The translations under genes were made by a program, and so were the position numbers. Of a stretch of DNA of 64,000 nucleotides, positions 8,632-16,894 are shown one piece after another (the stretch's first letter is position 1; every line of letters starts with the position of its first letter). The DNA comes from JAKAGZ01 sp964412105 (GTDB taxonomy: Bacteria; Bacteroidota; Ignavibacteria; Ignavibacteriales; Ignavibacteriaceae), in NCBI GenBank assembly GCA_964412105.1, contig CAYPNM010000003.1:1-64000 (forward strand), in the 5' to 3' direction. The notes below the pieces were generated by a model. The model worked only from the letters and a program-made list of their open reading frames with translations. It was not told the origin of the DNA and did no database searches.

Positions 8632-9108
8632 TTAGCTGACTTTGATCGTTAATTGTGTCCCGTTCAATTGGATTTGATATTTAGTTAGCGGACTACCTGC
8701 AGGACCCTGTGTTACCTTTCCGTTAACATCAAACATTGAACCATGACAGGGGCAAATAAACTGTTCGCTGCTTGTATCGAAACCTGTAATCTGGCAGCTC
8801 TGATGAGTACAGATGGAGGAAAGAGCATTGTAAACACTGGCTGAAGGATGATCTACCAGCAATGAACCACCGGCGTAATTTACAAGTGCGGCGACCCCTG
8901 TCTTTGCCAGAGGAGAAGAGGAATCGACATTCAATGTAACATTACCGCTAGATAAAGTTCCGGAAAGGGTCGGCATAATCTGGGAGGCATCTGGCCCTAT
9001 AGGTGTATTCTTGCAGCTCTCAAGAAATGAACTAAAAACAGAGGGGACGGAAACCACAGCAATAGCTTGAAAAATTCTTACAAAGAAATTCCTGCGGTTA
9101 ATTTTCAT
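8632..9108 (-). CDS. Rieske [2Fe-2S] protein, Tat-type signal
   Basis: This is a 158-residue protein. The N-terminus 'NRRNFFVRI' followed by a hydrophobic stretch resembles a Tat signal, as expected for a folded Rieske cluster, and a Cys at position 32 may be lipidated. Cluster ligands are complete: C100 and H102 in 'CTHQSC', C119 and H122 in 'CPCHGS'. C105 and C121 can form the structural disulfide, so this is a high-potential type Rieske domain. AGGAGATC lies about 8 bases before the ATG. It is the first gene of the operon with the b561-like and YceI genes. There is no cytochrome b/c1 partner in the window. Confidence 0.93.
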   Translation of the reverse strand: MKINRRNFFVRIFQAIAVVSVPSVFSSFLESCKNTPIGPDASQIMPTLSGTLSSGNVTLNVDSSSPLAKTGVAALVNYAGGSLLVDHPSASVYNALSSICTHQSCQITGFDTSSEQFICPCHGSMFDVNGKVTQGPAGSPLTKYQIQLNGTQLTIKVS

Positions 9109-9518
9109 AATATGATCTCCTATAGGTTTAAAAACAAAAAGGCAACGGCATAAATAATTGTTAAAGGCTTATAGAAATAATTAAGTAAATGCCTGTAACA
9201 ATTATCTATAAACGTTGCCCTCTGGTTTTGTTGAATGATTTATATTATCTAAAAACTGCCGATAATTCTATTTCAAAAGAAGCTAAAAAGCAATCCAATT
9301 AATTGTCTGTTATAACATTTAATTTTTCAAAGTGGTTCCCGAACTCTAATAATAAACTCATCTAATTTTTAAATATTTCATCGGTAAAAAAGATGATTAA
9401 TTTAGTTCAAATTATGAGCTATTAATTAGACTGAAATTTACTCTGCTAAAAACCATGGTGCAATTCTTCAGCTTGTTGCAAAAAGGCTATAACAAAATGA
9501 AGCGTTTCGATAGGTAAA
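9109..9518. other. Intergenic region: Rieske operon leader and tmRNA 3' flank
   Basis: 410 bases contain the imperfect inverted repeat at 9141-9219, annotated separately, and otherwise AT-rich sequence. No open frame or RNA gene is recognised in the rest. Confidence 0.6.
9141..9219. repeat. Imperfect inverted repeat, 28/29-base arms
   Basis: Arm 9141-9168 begins GGCAACG and ends TTGTTAAAGGC. Arm 9191-9219 is its near-perfect reverse complement (GCCTGTAACAATTA ... CGTTGCC). The loop is 22 bases. It lies in the presumed leader of the Rieske operon, about 35 bases upstream of that start codon. It could be a leader RNA hairpin or the relic of a small inverted-repeat element. Confidence 0.7.
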
Positions 9519-9878
9519 TGGTGGAGGTGGCGGGACTCGAACCCGCGTCCGAAGTTAAGATCCAAAAGACCTCTACACACATAGTTTGACTTTTTTTGAG
9601 CTTAACACTACCTGTCAAACTAGGATCGTATTAAACCTGCCTGCTAAAAATTCGCTTCATTGCCGCAGACAAACAATTCGGCTATCGCACCTAAACGACG
9701 TTCATCTGAAACCCGGCGCGAAAAGAATCAGTGAACGGCTGCTTAAGTATTAATTAAGCGGCTAAGGCGTAATTATATTCGCCAGTTATTATTTTTTTCC
9801 AATTGTTTAACGTGTATTCGGAGAACACGGTGCGCAGTCTAATGCCTCTTCAACCCCGTCGAAACCAAATTCACCCCC
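9519..9878 (-). ncRNA. ssrA: Transfer-messenger RNA (tmRNA)
   Basis: The 5' end at 9878 reads GGGGGTGAATTTGGTTTCGA, the conserved tmRNA start. It pairs with the 3' end CACCTCCACCA at 9519-9529, including an encoded CCA, and the T-arm GGGTTCGAGTCCCGCC is present. The tag reading frame lies at 9754-9783. With resume codon GGC it encodes GEYNYALAA and then TAA, similar to the GE(T/N)NYALAA tags of Bacteroidota. Length is 360 bases. It sits 42 bases behind the cobalamin adenosyltransferase gene on the same strand, so it either has its own promoter in the gene end or is processed from a longer transcript. Confidence 0.97.
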
Positions 9879-9920
9879 TGTTAAAAATAGAAATCCGAAT
9901 TCATAAATCCGAAATTTCTT

Positions 9921-10469
9921 TCAGGGCTTCCACTTTGTATCAGGGATTCCTGAGACAAGATTTTCATAACGTGCAAGAACAAAAAACAAATCGGATAAAC
10001 GGTTTAGATAAATCAATATGTTTCCGCAGGAATTAGTTTCCTTCTTCAGCTCAACTACTTTTCTCTCGGCTCTTCTGCAAATAGTTCTGCATACGTGCAA
10101 AAGAGCTGCGGATTTTGATCCACCAGGCAAAATAAAATTATTCAATCCTTCAAGCTTCTCTTCAATTTGATCAATTGTTATTTCAGTTTCAAGGTAAAAT
10201 TCGCTCGTTACTCCCGGCAAATTCAGCTTTCTCGATTTTGCAGTATTCGGAGAAGCAAGTTCTGCACCCACTGAAAATAACTGACTTTGAATTTTTTCAA
10301 GAAGGGATTTAACTTCCCGATCCTTTATTTCAGATGCAGCCAATCCAATAAAGGAATTTAATTCATCAACTGTTCCATAGGCTTCGATCCTGGGAGCGCT
10401 TTTTGAAATTCTCTCACCCCCCAGAAGACCAGTGCTACCCTCATCGCCTGTTTTCGTATAAATTTTCAT
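9921..10469 (-). CDS. pduO: PduO-type ATP:cob(I)alamin adenosyltransferase
   Basis: This 182-residue enzyme transfers the 5'-deoxyadenosyl group of ATP to cob(I)alamin, making coenzyme B12. N-terminal ATP-binding signature: 'MKIYTKTGDEGSTGLLGGER' (residues 1-20). Trimer/active-site signatures: 'YGTVDELNSFIGLA' (31-44) and the helix 'CRRAERKVVEL' followed by 'YLNRLSDLFFVLARYEN'. Length is normal. Its start overlaps the stop of the upstream ygfZ-like gene by 4 bases, so they form a transcription unit. It complements the B12 uptake operon at 60-63 kb. Confidence 0.95.
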   Translation of the reverse strand: MKIYTKTGDEGSTGLLGGERISKSAPRIEAYGTVDELNSFIGLAASEIKDREVKSLLEKIQSQLFSVGAELASPNTAKSRKLNLPGVTSEFYLETEITIDQIEEKLEGLNNFILPGGSKSAALLHVCRTICRRAERKVVELKKETNSCGNILIYLNRLSDLFFVLARYENLVSGIPDTKWKP

Positions 10470-11569
10470 TTTTTAAAGGGTAAATTTTCAATCTGAATTT
10501 GGACGGGCTTTCCATTTTCACCTTTAGCAGACAAAATAGTTCCTTCACCTAAATATGCTTTTCTTACAAATCCCAATCCTATCCAATTATTTAAATCCTT
10601 TGAAAAAGTAACCGAGGTAATCTGGCCAACCTCTCTGTTTTCATTATCGTAAAGAAGCATATTCTTATTGCCGTTTGGTTCAGATAAGAATTTTACGCCT
10701 TTAATATTTTTCTGGACCTTATCATAGGTATTCAGCCTTGCTATTACTTCCTGCCCTATATAGCACCCCTTATTAAAATCTACCAGTTTTATTAAGCCCA
10801 CCTCATAAGGATTAAAAGAACCGTTTAATTCATTTGGAGCCGCGGGAATACCATGCTCAATCCTGTATATTTCATAAGCTTCATTGCCGACAAAATTAAA
10901 AGCGAATGGTCCGGTATATTCTTTCATGGTCTTAATCAGCTTCATTCCGTTTTGAGTCTCAGCCAGTATCCAGAATTTCGGATTCCCTTTTTTGTCTTTA
11001 AGTTTCAGAATGAAAAATAAAATACCGTCAGAATGGATTACCTTAAATTGATTAAAGTCAATTTCATTTTGAATATTTCCGACAAATAATGTTGCGAACG
11101 AAACTGCCTGCGGTCCAAGTAATTCAAGAAGAACATATTTTTTGTTAATATCGCTTACCCTGACATCATCCATTATTACATATTTTTCGATCCAGCTTTT
11201 AACTTTTAATTTATTCGCAGGGTTTGTGATCACAAATTTGTATTCCCCAAAATTTAGAAGAGTTATAACATCGATTATTCTTCCTTTCTCAGTTGTGAGG
11301 ATTGTTTGAACCGCTCTTTCTTTGGGGAGTTCTTTAATTGAGTTTGTAGTAATCCTGTGAAGAAAATCCCGAACATCATTACCACGAAGTTCCAGGATTC
11401 CATAATTTGATATATCTCTTACACCAACACCATTGTACAGTGAATTTAATTCTTCCTCAACAGAACTGTACTTAGTAAATACACTGGAACCATTATTACC
11501 ATCCGCTTTATAACCCAATGATTCAAAGTATTCTAACAGCGGGGATGCTTTTGAATCAAAATCGATCAT
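10466..11569 (-). CDS. ygfZ: YgfZ/GcvT-like folate-binding protein
   Basis: This is a 367-residue protein. The YgfZ signature 'KGCYIGQEVIAR' is present at about residues 269-280. The GcvT-type folate-binding fold is visible in 'GVRDISNYGILELRGNDV' (about 48-65) and 'FLHRITTNSI'. YgfZ proteins use tetrahydrofolate to support assembly or repair of certain iron-sulfur enzymes such as MiaB. The conserved Cys of KGC[YF]xGQE is intact, which separates it from true aminomethyltransferases of the glycine cleavage system. It is the first gene of a two-gene unit with the cobalamin adenosyltransferase. Confidence 0.92.
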   Translation of the reverse strand: MIDFDSKASPLLEYFESLGYKADGNNGSSVFTKYSSVEEELNSLYNGVGVRDISNYGILELRGNDVRDFLHRITTNSIKELPKERAVQTILTTEKGRIIDVITLLNFGEYKFVITNPANKLKVKSWIEKYVIMDDVRVSDINKKYVLLELLGPQAVSFATLFVGNIQNEIDFNQFKVIHSDGILFFILKLKDKKGNPKFWILAETQNGMKLIKTMKEYTGPFAFNFVGNEAYEIYRIEHGIPAAPNELNGSFNPYEVGLIKLVDFNKGCYIGQEVIARLNTYDKVQKNIKGVKFLSEPNGNKNMLLYDNENREVGQITSVTFSKDLNNWIGLGFVRKAYLGEGTILSAKGENGKPVQIQIENLPFKK

Positions 11570-11712
11570 TTAATATCCTTTGCAATTCTAAAATAATAAT
11601 TGTTCTATAATAATAGATAAAAATAGACTAATAGCGACCTTAGCCGGTTATAGTATATTAAAATTAATCAATAATACCGGCCAAAAGCTATATGCAAAGA
11701 TATACAAAATTT

Positions 11713-12579
11713 TTAATAAGGACGAGTCCTGTGCTTATTCCTGGAATCGACATAAAGGCTGTTTTTTGAATTCCAGGTGAAGGCAACCGAATCAGCTAGA
11801 CTTATACCCTTTCCGGTATCATAATAGACAAATTCGTAATAATCAGGGTATTTATCGCCATTTACATTGGCCAGGGTTCTCTTAAAGTTGATTCCTTTGT
11901 ATGTCATCAAGAGGTGGGGTGCATTATTAATTCCGTTTATTAAAAAGTAATTATAATCTATGTGGCCAATACCGCGGGCATAGTGAAAATCAATTTTTAT
12001 ATATGGAGTTCCATTGTAATTCCACTTCTTCATATACATCCTGTTTAATCCGCCATGTGAAGGAACTGGTGCCTCCCAAATAAATGAAAGTCGATTATCT
12101 TCACATTTAAACAAGGTCAGATAGAAAAAAGCGGTTCCAAGATTTGTACTGTCAAGGTCTATAAAACTCTGATCATAACCAACGATATTTTTAGGTTCTA
12201 TAAATCTTTTGCCTGGTTTTGATCTTGCTATTATAGCAAAAACGTATTGGTTTCCATTATCTTTATAGTAAACTACAGCCGATTTGGGAACGTTATATGT
12301 TAATGTTTTATCAAAATCTACAAGGTAAGTTCCAGCAGGATAATTATTAAGCACATATTCTCTCACTGCAAGCGTATCACAAGGACCTTTGTACGCAGAC
12401 TGGCTTTTTCTGACTTCAAGGTTATATCTCTGAATTTCCTGGTCTTTATTTGGTGAATTTGCAATCGCTTCATTGGACGTTATTGTTGATTTTTCAACAG
12501 TCTGATTGCATGATCTAATCAAAAAGAATGCAACTAAAACAACTGCTATTATGAAAAGAAGTATTAAAAATTTTTTCAT
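11713..12579 (-). CDS. Membrane-anchored protein of unknown function
   Basis: This is a 288-residue protein. One hydrophobic anchor lies at about residues 4-21, directly before a Cys ('FFLIRSCNQ') that may be a lipidation site, though the Arg at -3 makes that uncertain. The rest is a soluble, probably periplasmic, domain rich in Tyr/Asn and beta-strands, with a C-terminal stretch 'NVNGDKYPDYYEFVYYDTG' resembling a calcium-binding or FG-GAP-like 'D.NGDGYxD' loop. I do not recognise the family. It stands alone, with 143 bases to the ygfZ-like gene and about 200 to the dipeptidase gene. Confidence 0.75.
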   Translation of the reverse strand: MKKFLILLFIIAVVLVAFFLIRSCNQTVEKSTITSNEAIANSPNKDQEIQRYNLEVRKSQSAYKGPCDTLAVREYVLNNYPAGTYLVDFDKTLTYNVPKSAVVYYKDNGNQYVFAIIARSKPGKRFIEPKNIVGYDQSFIDLDSTNLGTAFFYLTLFKCEDNRLSFIWEAPVPSHGGLNRMYMKKWNYNGTPYIKIDFHYARGIGHIDYNYFLINGINNAPHLLMTYKGINFKRTLANVNGDKYPDYYEFVYYDTGKGISLADSVAFTWNSKNSLYVDSRNKHRTRPY

Positions 12580-12788
12580 TCCCTTATTGTTATTATGATG
12601 TCAGAAATAAATAGTCATAAAAGTGCCTAAAATTATTTAATAATTAACAACTTTTATGCCCGTAATTTTCAACACAACCGGGAATTATTTATAGAAAAAA
12701 CTTCAGTTATTGAAGAAAAAGAGAAGAATCCTGAAAAGAAAAATTTATTAAAATTTTACAGACATTAAATTGTATCAGAATAATACAA

Positions 12789-14153
12789 CTAACCAGAATA
12801 TTCCTGCATAAAATAAGCTGAGCTCATAATACCAAGTTGAAAATGTCTAAGATTAAAATGTTCGTTAGGAGAATGCAAATTTTCAGTATTTAATCCCAGC
12901 CCCATCAAAACAGTTGGAGCTTTTAGCTTTTTCTCAAAGACACTGACAATAGGAACAGAACCACCTTCACGCATATAAACAATCTTTTTGCCAAATGCTT
13001 TTTCCATGGCCTTTGATGCTGCAATAGTTGCAGGATTATTTAACGGAGTAAGAATTGGATTGGCACCATGAAGATTTTTGATCTTAACTTTTACAGATTT
13101 AGGAGTCAGGGCTTTAATATATTTTATGAAATTTCTGGCTATCTTATTTGGATTCTGGTTGGGAACCAGCCGCATACTTATTTTAGCCATCACTGTTGAA
13201 GGCAACACGGTCTTTGCGCCAGCGGTAGTGTATCCGCCTATAATACCATTGCAATCCAGAGATGGCCGGGCCCAGATTCTTTCTAAAGTTGTGTATCCTT
13301 TTTCGCCCTTTAATTGAGAAACCCCAAGCTCCTTTGCGAAATTTCTATCGGAAAATTTTAAAGTCCCAAATCTATCCCTTTCTTTTTTTGATAGTTTTAC
13401 AACGTCATCATAAAAATGAGGAATTTTAATCTTACCATCCTTATTTTGAAGTTTTGAAATCATCTCAGCAAGCACATTAATTGGATTAGCTATGCCTCCA
13501 CCAAATGTACCGGAATGCAAATCCCTGTTTGGACCGGTAACTTCAACTTCCATATAACATAAGCCACGCAGACCGTATGTAAGAGTTGGAATGCCTGGTC
13601 CATAAAGAGCAGTATCAGAAATTAAAACAGTATCACATTTTAAAAGCTCTGTGTTATTATTTATAAAAGTTTCAAGACTTTCGCTTCCAATTTCCTCTTC
13701 ACCCTCAATTAAAAATTTAACATTTAATGGCAAGCTTCCAGCTGTTTTAAAGAATGCTTCAACGGTTTTGATATGCATAAACATTTGACCTTTGTCGTCA
13801 GTCGCACCGCGGGCATAAATTTTCCCATCCTTTATTACAGGATCAAATGGAGGATTGTCCCATAATTCAATTGGATCTACAGGTTGTACATCATAATGTC
13901 CGTAAATGACAATAGTCGGTTTACCAGGAGCGCCTAGCCATTCACCATATACTATTGGATGTCCTTCTGTTTTGTAAACCTCTACCCTGTTCATCCCCGC
14001 AACTTTTAATTTTTCGGCTACAAAGTTTGCGGCTCTTTTTATATCCTCTTTATTATCCTGAACCGTGCTTATACTTGGAATTCTTAAAAATTCTTTAAGT
14101 TCTTCAATATAATTATTTTCATTCTCTTTAATATAATTTATTACATTTTCCAC
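12789..14153 (-). CDS. M20-family dipeptidase
   Basis: This 454-residue zinc peptidase belongs to the carnosinase/cytosolic dipeptidase branch of M20. Metal and catalytic residues are visible: H86 and D88 in 'IVIYGHYDVQPVDP', bridging D119 in 'ARGATDDKGQMF', and the Glu pair in 'IEGEEEIGSESL' (about 149-160). Near the end lies the zinc His of 'NTENLHSPNEHF'. A dimerisation domain sits between the two halves of the catalytic domain. It hydrolyses small peptides in the cytoplasm; specificity cannot be read from sequence. No signal peptide. It diverges from the LptF/LptG genes. Confidence 0.95.
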   Translation of the reverse strand: MENVINYIKENENNYIEELKEFLRIPSISTVQDNKEDIKRAANFVAEKLKVAGMNRVEVYKTEGHPIVYGEWLGAPGKPTIVIYGHYDVQPVDPIELWDNPPFDPVIKDGKIYARGATDDKGQMFMHIKTVEAFFKTAGSLPLNVKFLIEGEEEIGSESLETFINNNTELLKCDTVLISDTALYGPGIPTLTYGLRGLCYMEVEVTGPNRDLHSGTFGGGIANPINVLAEMISKLQNKDGKIKIPHFYDDVVKLSKKERDRFGTLKFSDRNFAKELGVSQLKGEKGYTTLERIWARPSLDCNGIIGGYTTAGAKTVLPSTVMAKISMRLVPNQNPNKIARNFIKYIKALTPKSVKVKIKNLHGANPILTPLNNPATIAASKAMEKAFGKKIVYMREGGSVPIVSVFEKKLKAPTVLMGLGLNTENLHSPNEHFNLRHFQLGIMSSAYFMQEYSG

Positions 14154-14323
14154 AGTTGACCTCTATTTGGCAGATTTTAATAAATCAGAAGTAATAAAAA
14201 TTAATTTTTACGCAAATATTTTTAAATATCACACATTTAAATATAAGAAATTAAGCCCAGAATAAAGCTATTATACAGCCGATTGAGCTTAACCTTTAAT
14301 CAGCACTTTATTATATTGACGAC

Positions 14324-15703
14324 ATGATTTTAGACAGATATATATTAAAAAACCATTTTATTCCTTTTTTCTTCTCAGTAGTCACTCTAACAGGCATTTT
14401 TGTTCTCCAATTTATGATGAAATTTGCGGACCGGCTAGTTGGAAAGGGATTGAGTATCTGGGTTATAGCTCAGCTGATAATGTATAATCTGGCGTGGATG
14501 GTTGTTTTAGTGATACCAATGGCTACGTTGGTTGCAACACTAATGGCATTTGGGAATTTATCCCAGAACAATGAAATAACCATTTTGAAATCATCTGGGG
14601 TAAGCCTTTACAGAATGATGCTAGCTCCGCTACTTGCGAGTGTAGTTGTTGGTTACCTGCTCCTTCTCTTTAATAACGATGTTCTGCCTGATGCCAATCA
14701 CAAGGCAAAGATTCTGATGGAGGAGATTTCACAGCAAAAGCCAATGTTATCCTTAGTACCGGGCGTTTTCTCACAGGATGTTACTAATTATGCAATTCTT
14801 GCTAGAGGTATAGATAAAGAAAGCAACTTATTAAGTGGCGTGATAATTTATGACTATTCAGATCCTACAAAGGTCAATATAATAACTGCAAAAAAAGGTA
14901 AGGTCTACTTCGCCCCTGATCAAACAAAGCTAATAATGGATTTATGGAATGGAGAAATTCACGAATCTGATGCTATGCATCCGGATTTGTATAGAAAGCT
15001 TACGTTTCAGAAACATCGGATTGCAATGAATGCAGAACAGTTTTCATTTCATCAATCTGCTTTCGATCAGCCACGGGGCGATAGAGAATTAAGCGCCAAA
15101 GCAATGTTAACAATAATCGATAGTCTTCAAGTGGTTAAAGCAGATTATGCAAAAAACCTATCAAATGAGACTAATAAATATTTTTTTAAGGATTCATCAT
15201 TCAACTTTGGATATTCCAACGCAGCCAAAAATAGCAAAAATGTAATTTATGCTCAGACTATCGAAAAACTCAAGACTATAAAAAATATAATTAATTCACG
15301 TGCGCAGAGAGTGATATATTTGCAGGATCAGGTAAACAGCTACTGGGTTGAGGTTTATAAAAAATACGCGATCCCTTTCGCCTGTATAATTTTCGTCTTG
15401 ATCGGAGCTCCACTGGGAATAATGGTAAAGAAAGGTGGTTTTGGTGTTGCTGCAAGCATAAGTCTTTTTTTCTTTCTTTTATACTGGGCTTGTTTAATCG
15501 GCGGTGAAAAACTTGGAAACCGGAATTTGCTTTCACCATTCATAGGCATGTGGGCTGCAAATTTTATTATAGGCACCGCAGGCTTGATTTTAACTTTTAA
15601 AACTGTCCGGGAAACAATTGTAATGAATCTTTCATTTATGAAAAAATTAATGCCTAAACAATGGCGAACTGAAGATGAAAATACCGTCGATAAAAATTCT
15701 TGA
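14324..15703 (+). CDS. LptF/LptG-family permease (first of pair)
   Basis: This 459-residue YjgP/YjgQ protein is the inner-membrane permease half of the LptB2FG lipopolysaccharide exporter. Three N-terminal membrane helices (about 12-34, 48-72, 98-118) follow 'DRYILKNHFIPFFFS', the family's opening coupling-helix region. A periplasmic beta-jellyroll domain occupies about 140-270, extended by an insertion to about 335. Three C-terminal helices follow (about 345-365, 370-392, 400-425). The conserved 'NNEITILKSSGVSLYRMMLA' (about residues 85-104) is the LptB-contacting segment. It overlaps the next permease gene by 29 bases. Confidence 0.93.
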   Translation: MILDRYILKNHFIPFFFSVVTLTGIFVLQFMMKFADRLVGKGLSIWVIAQLIMYNLAWMVVLVIPMATLVATLMAFGNLSQNNEITILKSSGVSLYRMMLAPLLASVVVGYLLLLFNNDVLPDANHKAKILMEEISQQKPMLSLVPGVFSQDVTNYAILARGIDKESNLLSGVIIYDYSDPTKVNIITAKKGKVYFAPDQTKLIMDLWNGEIHESDAMHPDLYRKLTFQKHRIAMNAEQFSFHQSAFDQPRGDRELSAKAMLTIIDSLQVVKADYAKNLSNETNKYFFKDSSFNFGYSNAAKNSKNVIYAQTIEKLKTIKNIINSRAQRVIYLQDQVNSYWVEVYKKYAIPFACIIFVLIGAPLGIMVKKGGFGVAASISLFFFLLYWACLIGGEKLGNRNLLSPFIGMWAANFIIGTAGLILTFKTVRETIVMNLSFMKKLMPKQWRTEDENTVDKNS

Positions 15704-16772
15704 CAAGTATCTGATTAAACAATTTCTGCTGACAATATTTTTTGGCGTTCTCGCATTTTCATTACTATTCGTAATAATTGATGTAATGGAAAACCTGGAT
15801 GATTTCATCGATCAAAGTGTGCCCTACCACATCGTTCTGCATTATTATCTTGTTTTTCTTCCTGATATGATAAAGATGATGACACCTGTAGCCGTGTTGT
15901 TCGGCGCCCTATTTACGGTCGGTAAAGCCTCAAATCTTAGCGAGCTTACTGCAATTAAAGCAAGCGGAATAAGCATGTATAGGTTCATGGCTCCGTTTCT
16001 GGTTACGACTCTTTTTATAAGCATCTTCTCTGTTTACTTTGCTGGTTATATAGTCCCGATGGCCAATCAAACTAAGATTAACATTGAAAGAAAATATCTA
16101 AATAAGGGTTATTCGAATTCAGGGAGCAATTTGTTTTTTCAGGATTCGAAAACAACCATTGTGAATATTTCTTATTTTGATGAATCAAGTGAACAGGCAA
16201 ACAAGGTAAGCATTGAAAAATTTGATAGCAGAAATATTACAAATATGTTATCCAGAATTGACGCAGCGAAACTCATTTTTGATACAACGAAAGATGATTG
16301 GACGGCTTATAATGGAACTCAAAGAACATTTGATTCGACTGGACAAAACTTAAATTATTTTAATAAAAAAGTTATTCCGAACCTACATTTTACCCCGGAG
16401 GAATTAATTAAAAAACAAATAAAACCTGAAGAAATGAATCTTGCAGAATTAAGCGATTTAATTCATACACAAAAAATTTCAGGGAATGATCCAACAAGTA
16501 CACTTATAGAATATTATTCAAGATTCTCATTTCCTATGGCTAGTATAATTGTAGTAATATTCGGTTTGACAATTTCTGCAAACAAAAGAAAAGGTACCGT
16601 TGCAGCTCAGGTTGGTTTCAACATTCTGGCAACTTTTATTTACCTTGTTTTTTGGAAAGTTAGTGAGGCATTTGGAAAGAATGGCGCACTGGATCCATTT
16701 CTGACAGCTTGGTTTGCAAATTTTTTATTCCTTGCAGCAGCACTGATAAATTTACCAAGAGTGAAGCAATAG
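15675..16772 (+). CDS. LptF/LptG-family permease (second of pair)
   Basis: This 365-residue partner of the preceding permease shows the same layout: opening 'KILDKYLIKQFLLTIFFGVL', three N-terminal helices, a periplasmic jellyroll (about 130-260) and three C-terminal helices ending at about residue 362. The LptB-contacting segment is 'LSELTAIKASGISMYRF'. The start at 15675 lies inside the end of the previous gene (29-base overlap), indicating translational coupling. The pair would form the transmembrane LptFG heterodimer. The ATPase lptB is not in the window, as is usual when lptFG forms its own locus. Which one is LptF and which LptG is not decided. Confidence 0.92.
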   Translation: MKIPSIKILDKYLIKQFLLTIFFGVLAFSLLFVIIDVMENLDDFIDQSVPYHIVLHYYLVFLPDMIKMMTPVAVLFGALFTVGKASNLSELTAIKASGISMYRFMAPFLVTTLFISIFSVYFAGYIVPMANQTKINIERKYLNKGYSNSGSNLFFQDSKTTIVNISYFDESSEQANKVSIEKFDSRNITNMLSRIDAAKLIFDTTKDDWTAYNGTQRTFDSTGQNLNYFNKKVIPNLHFTPEELIKKQIKPEEMNLAELSDLIHTQKISGNDPTSTLIEYYSRFSFPMASIIVVIFGLTISANKRKGTVAAQVGFNILATFIYLVFWKVSEAFGKNGALDPFLTAWFANFLFLAAALINLPRVKQ

Positions 16773-16894
16773 CATACTAATTTATTTAATTATGATAATC
16801 GGCTGAATGATGTATAAACATTAAGAGTGAAATTAATTTCAAAATAATTTTTGCCCTGAATTTATCGAAAGTTGATTTCGCTATCAGATGCATA

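Noticed and set aside
9803..10036. 77-codon plus-strand frame
   Set aside because: It runs across the tmRNA 5' end and the antisense of the adenosyltransferase gene, both well supported.
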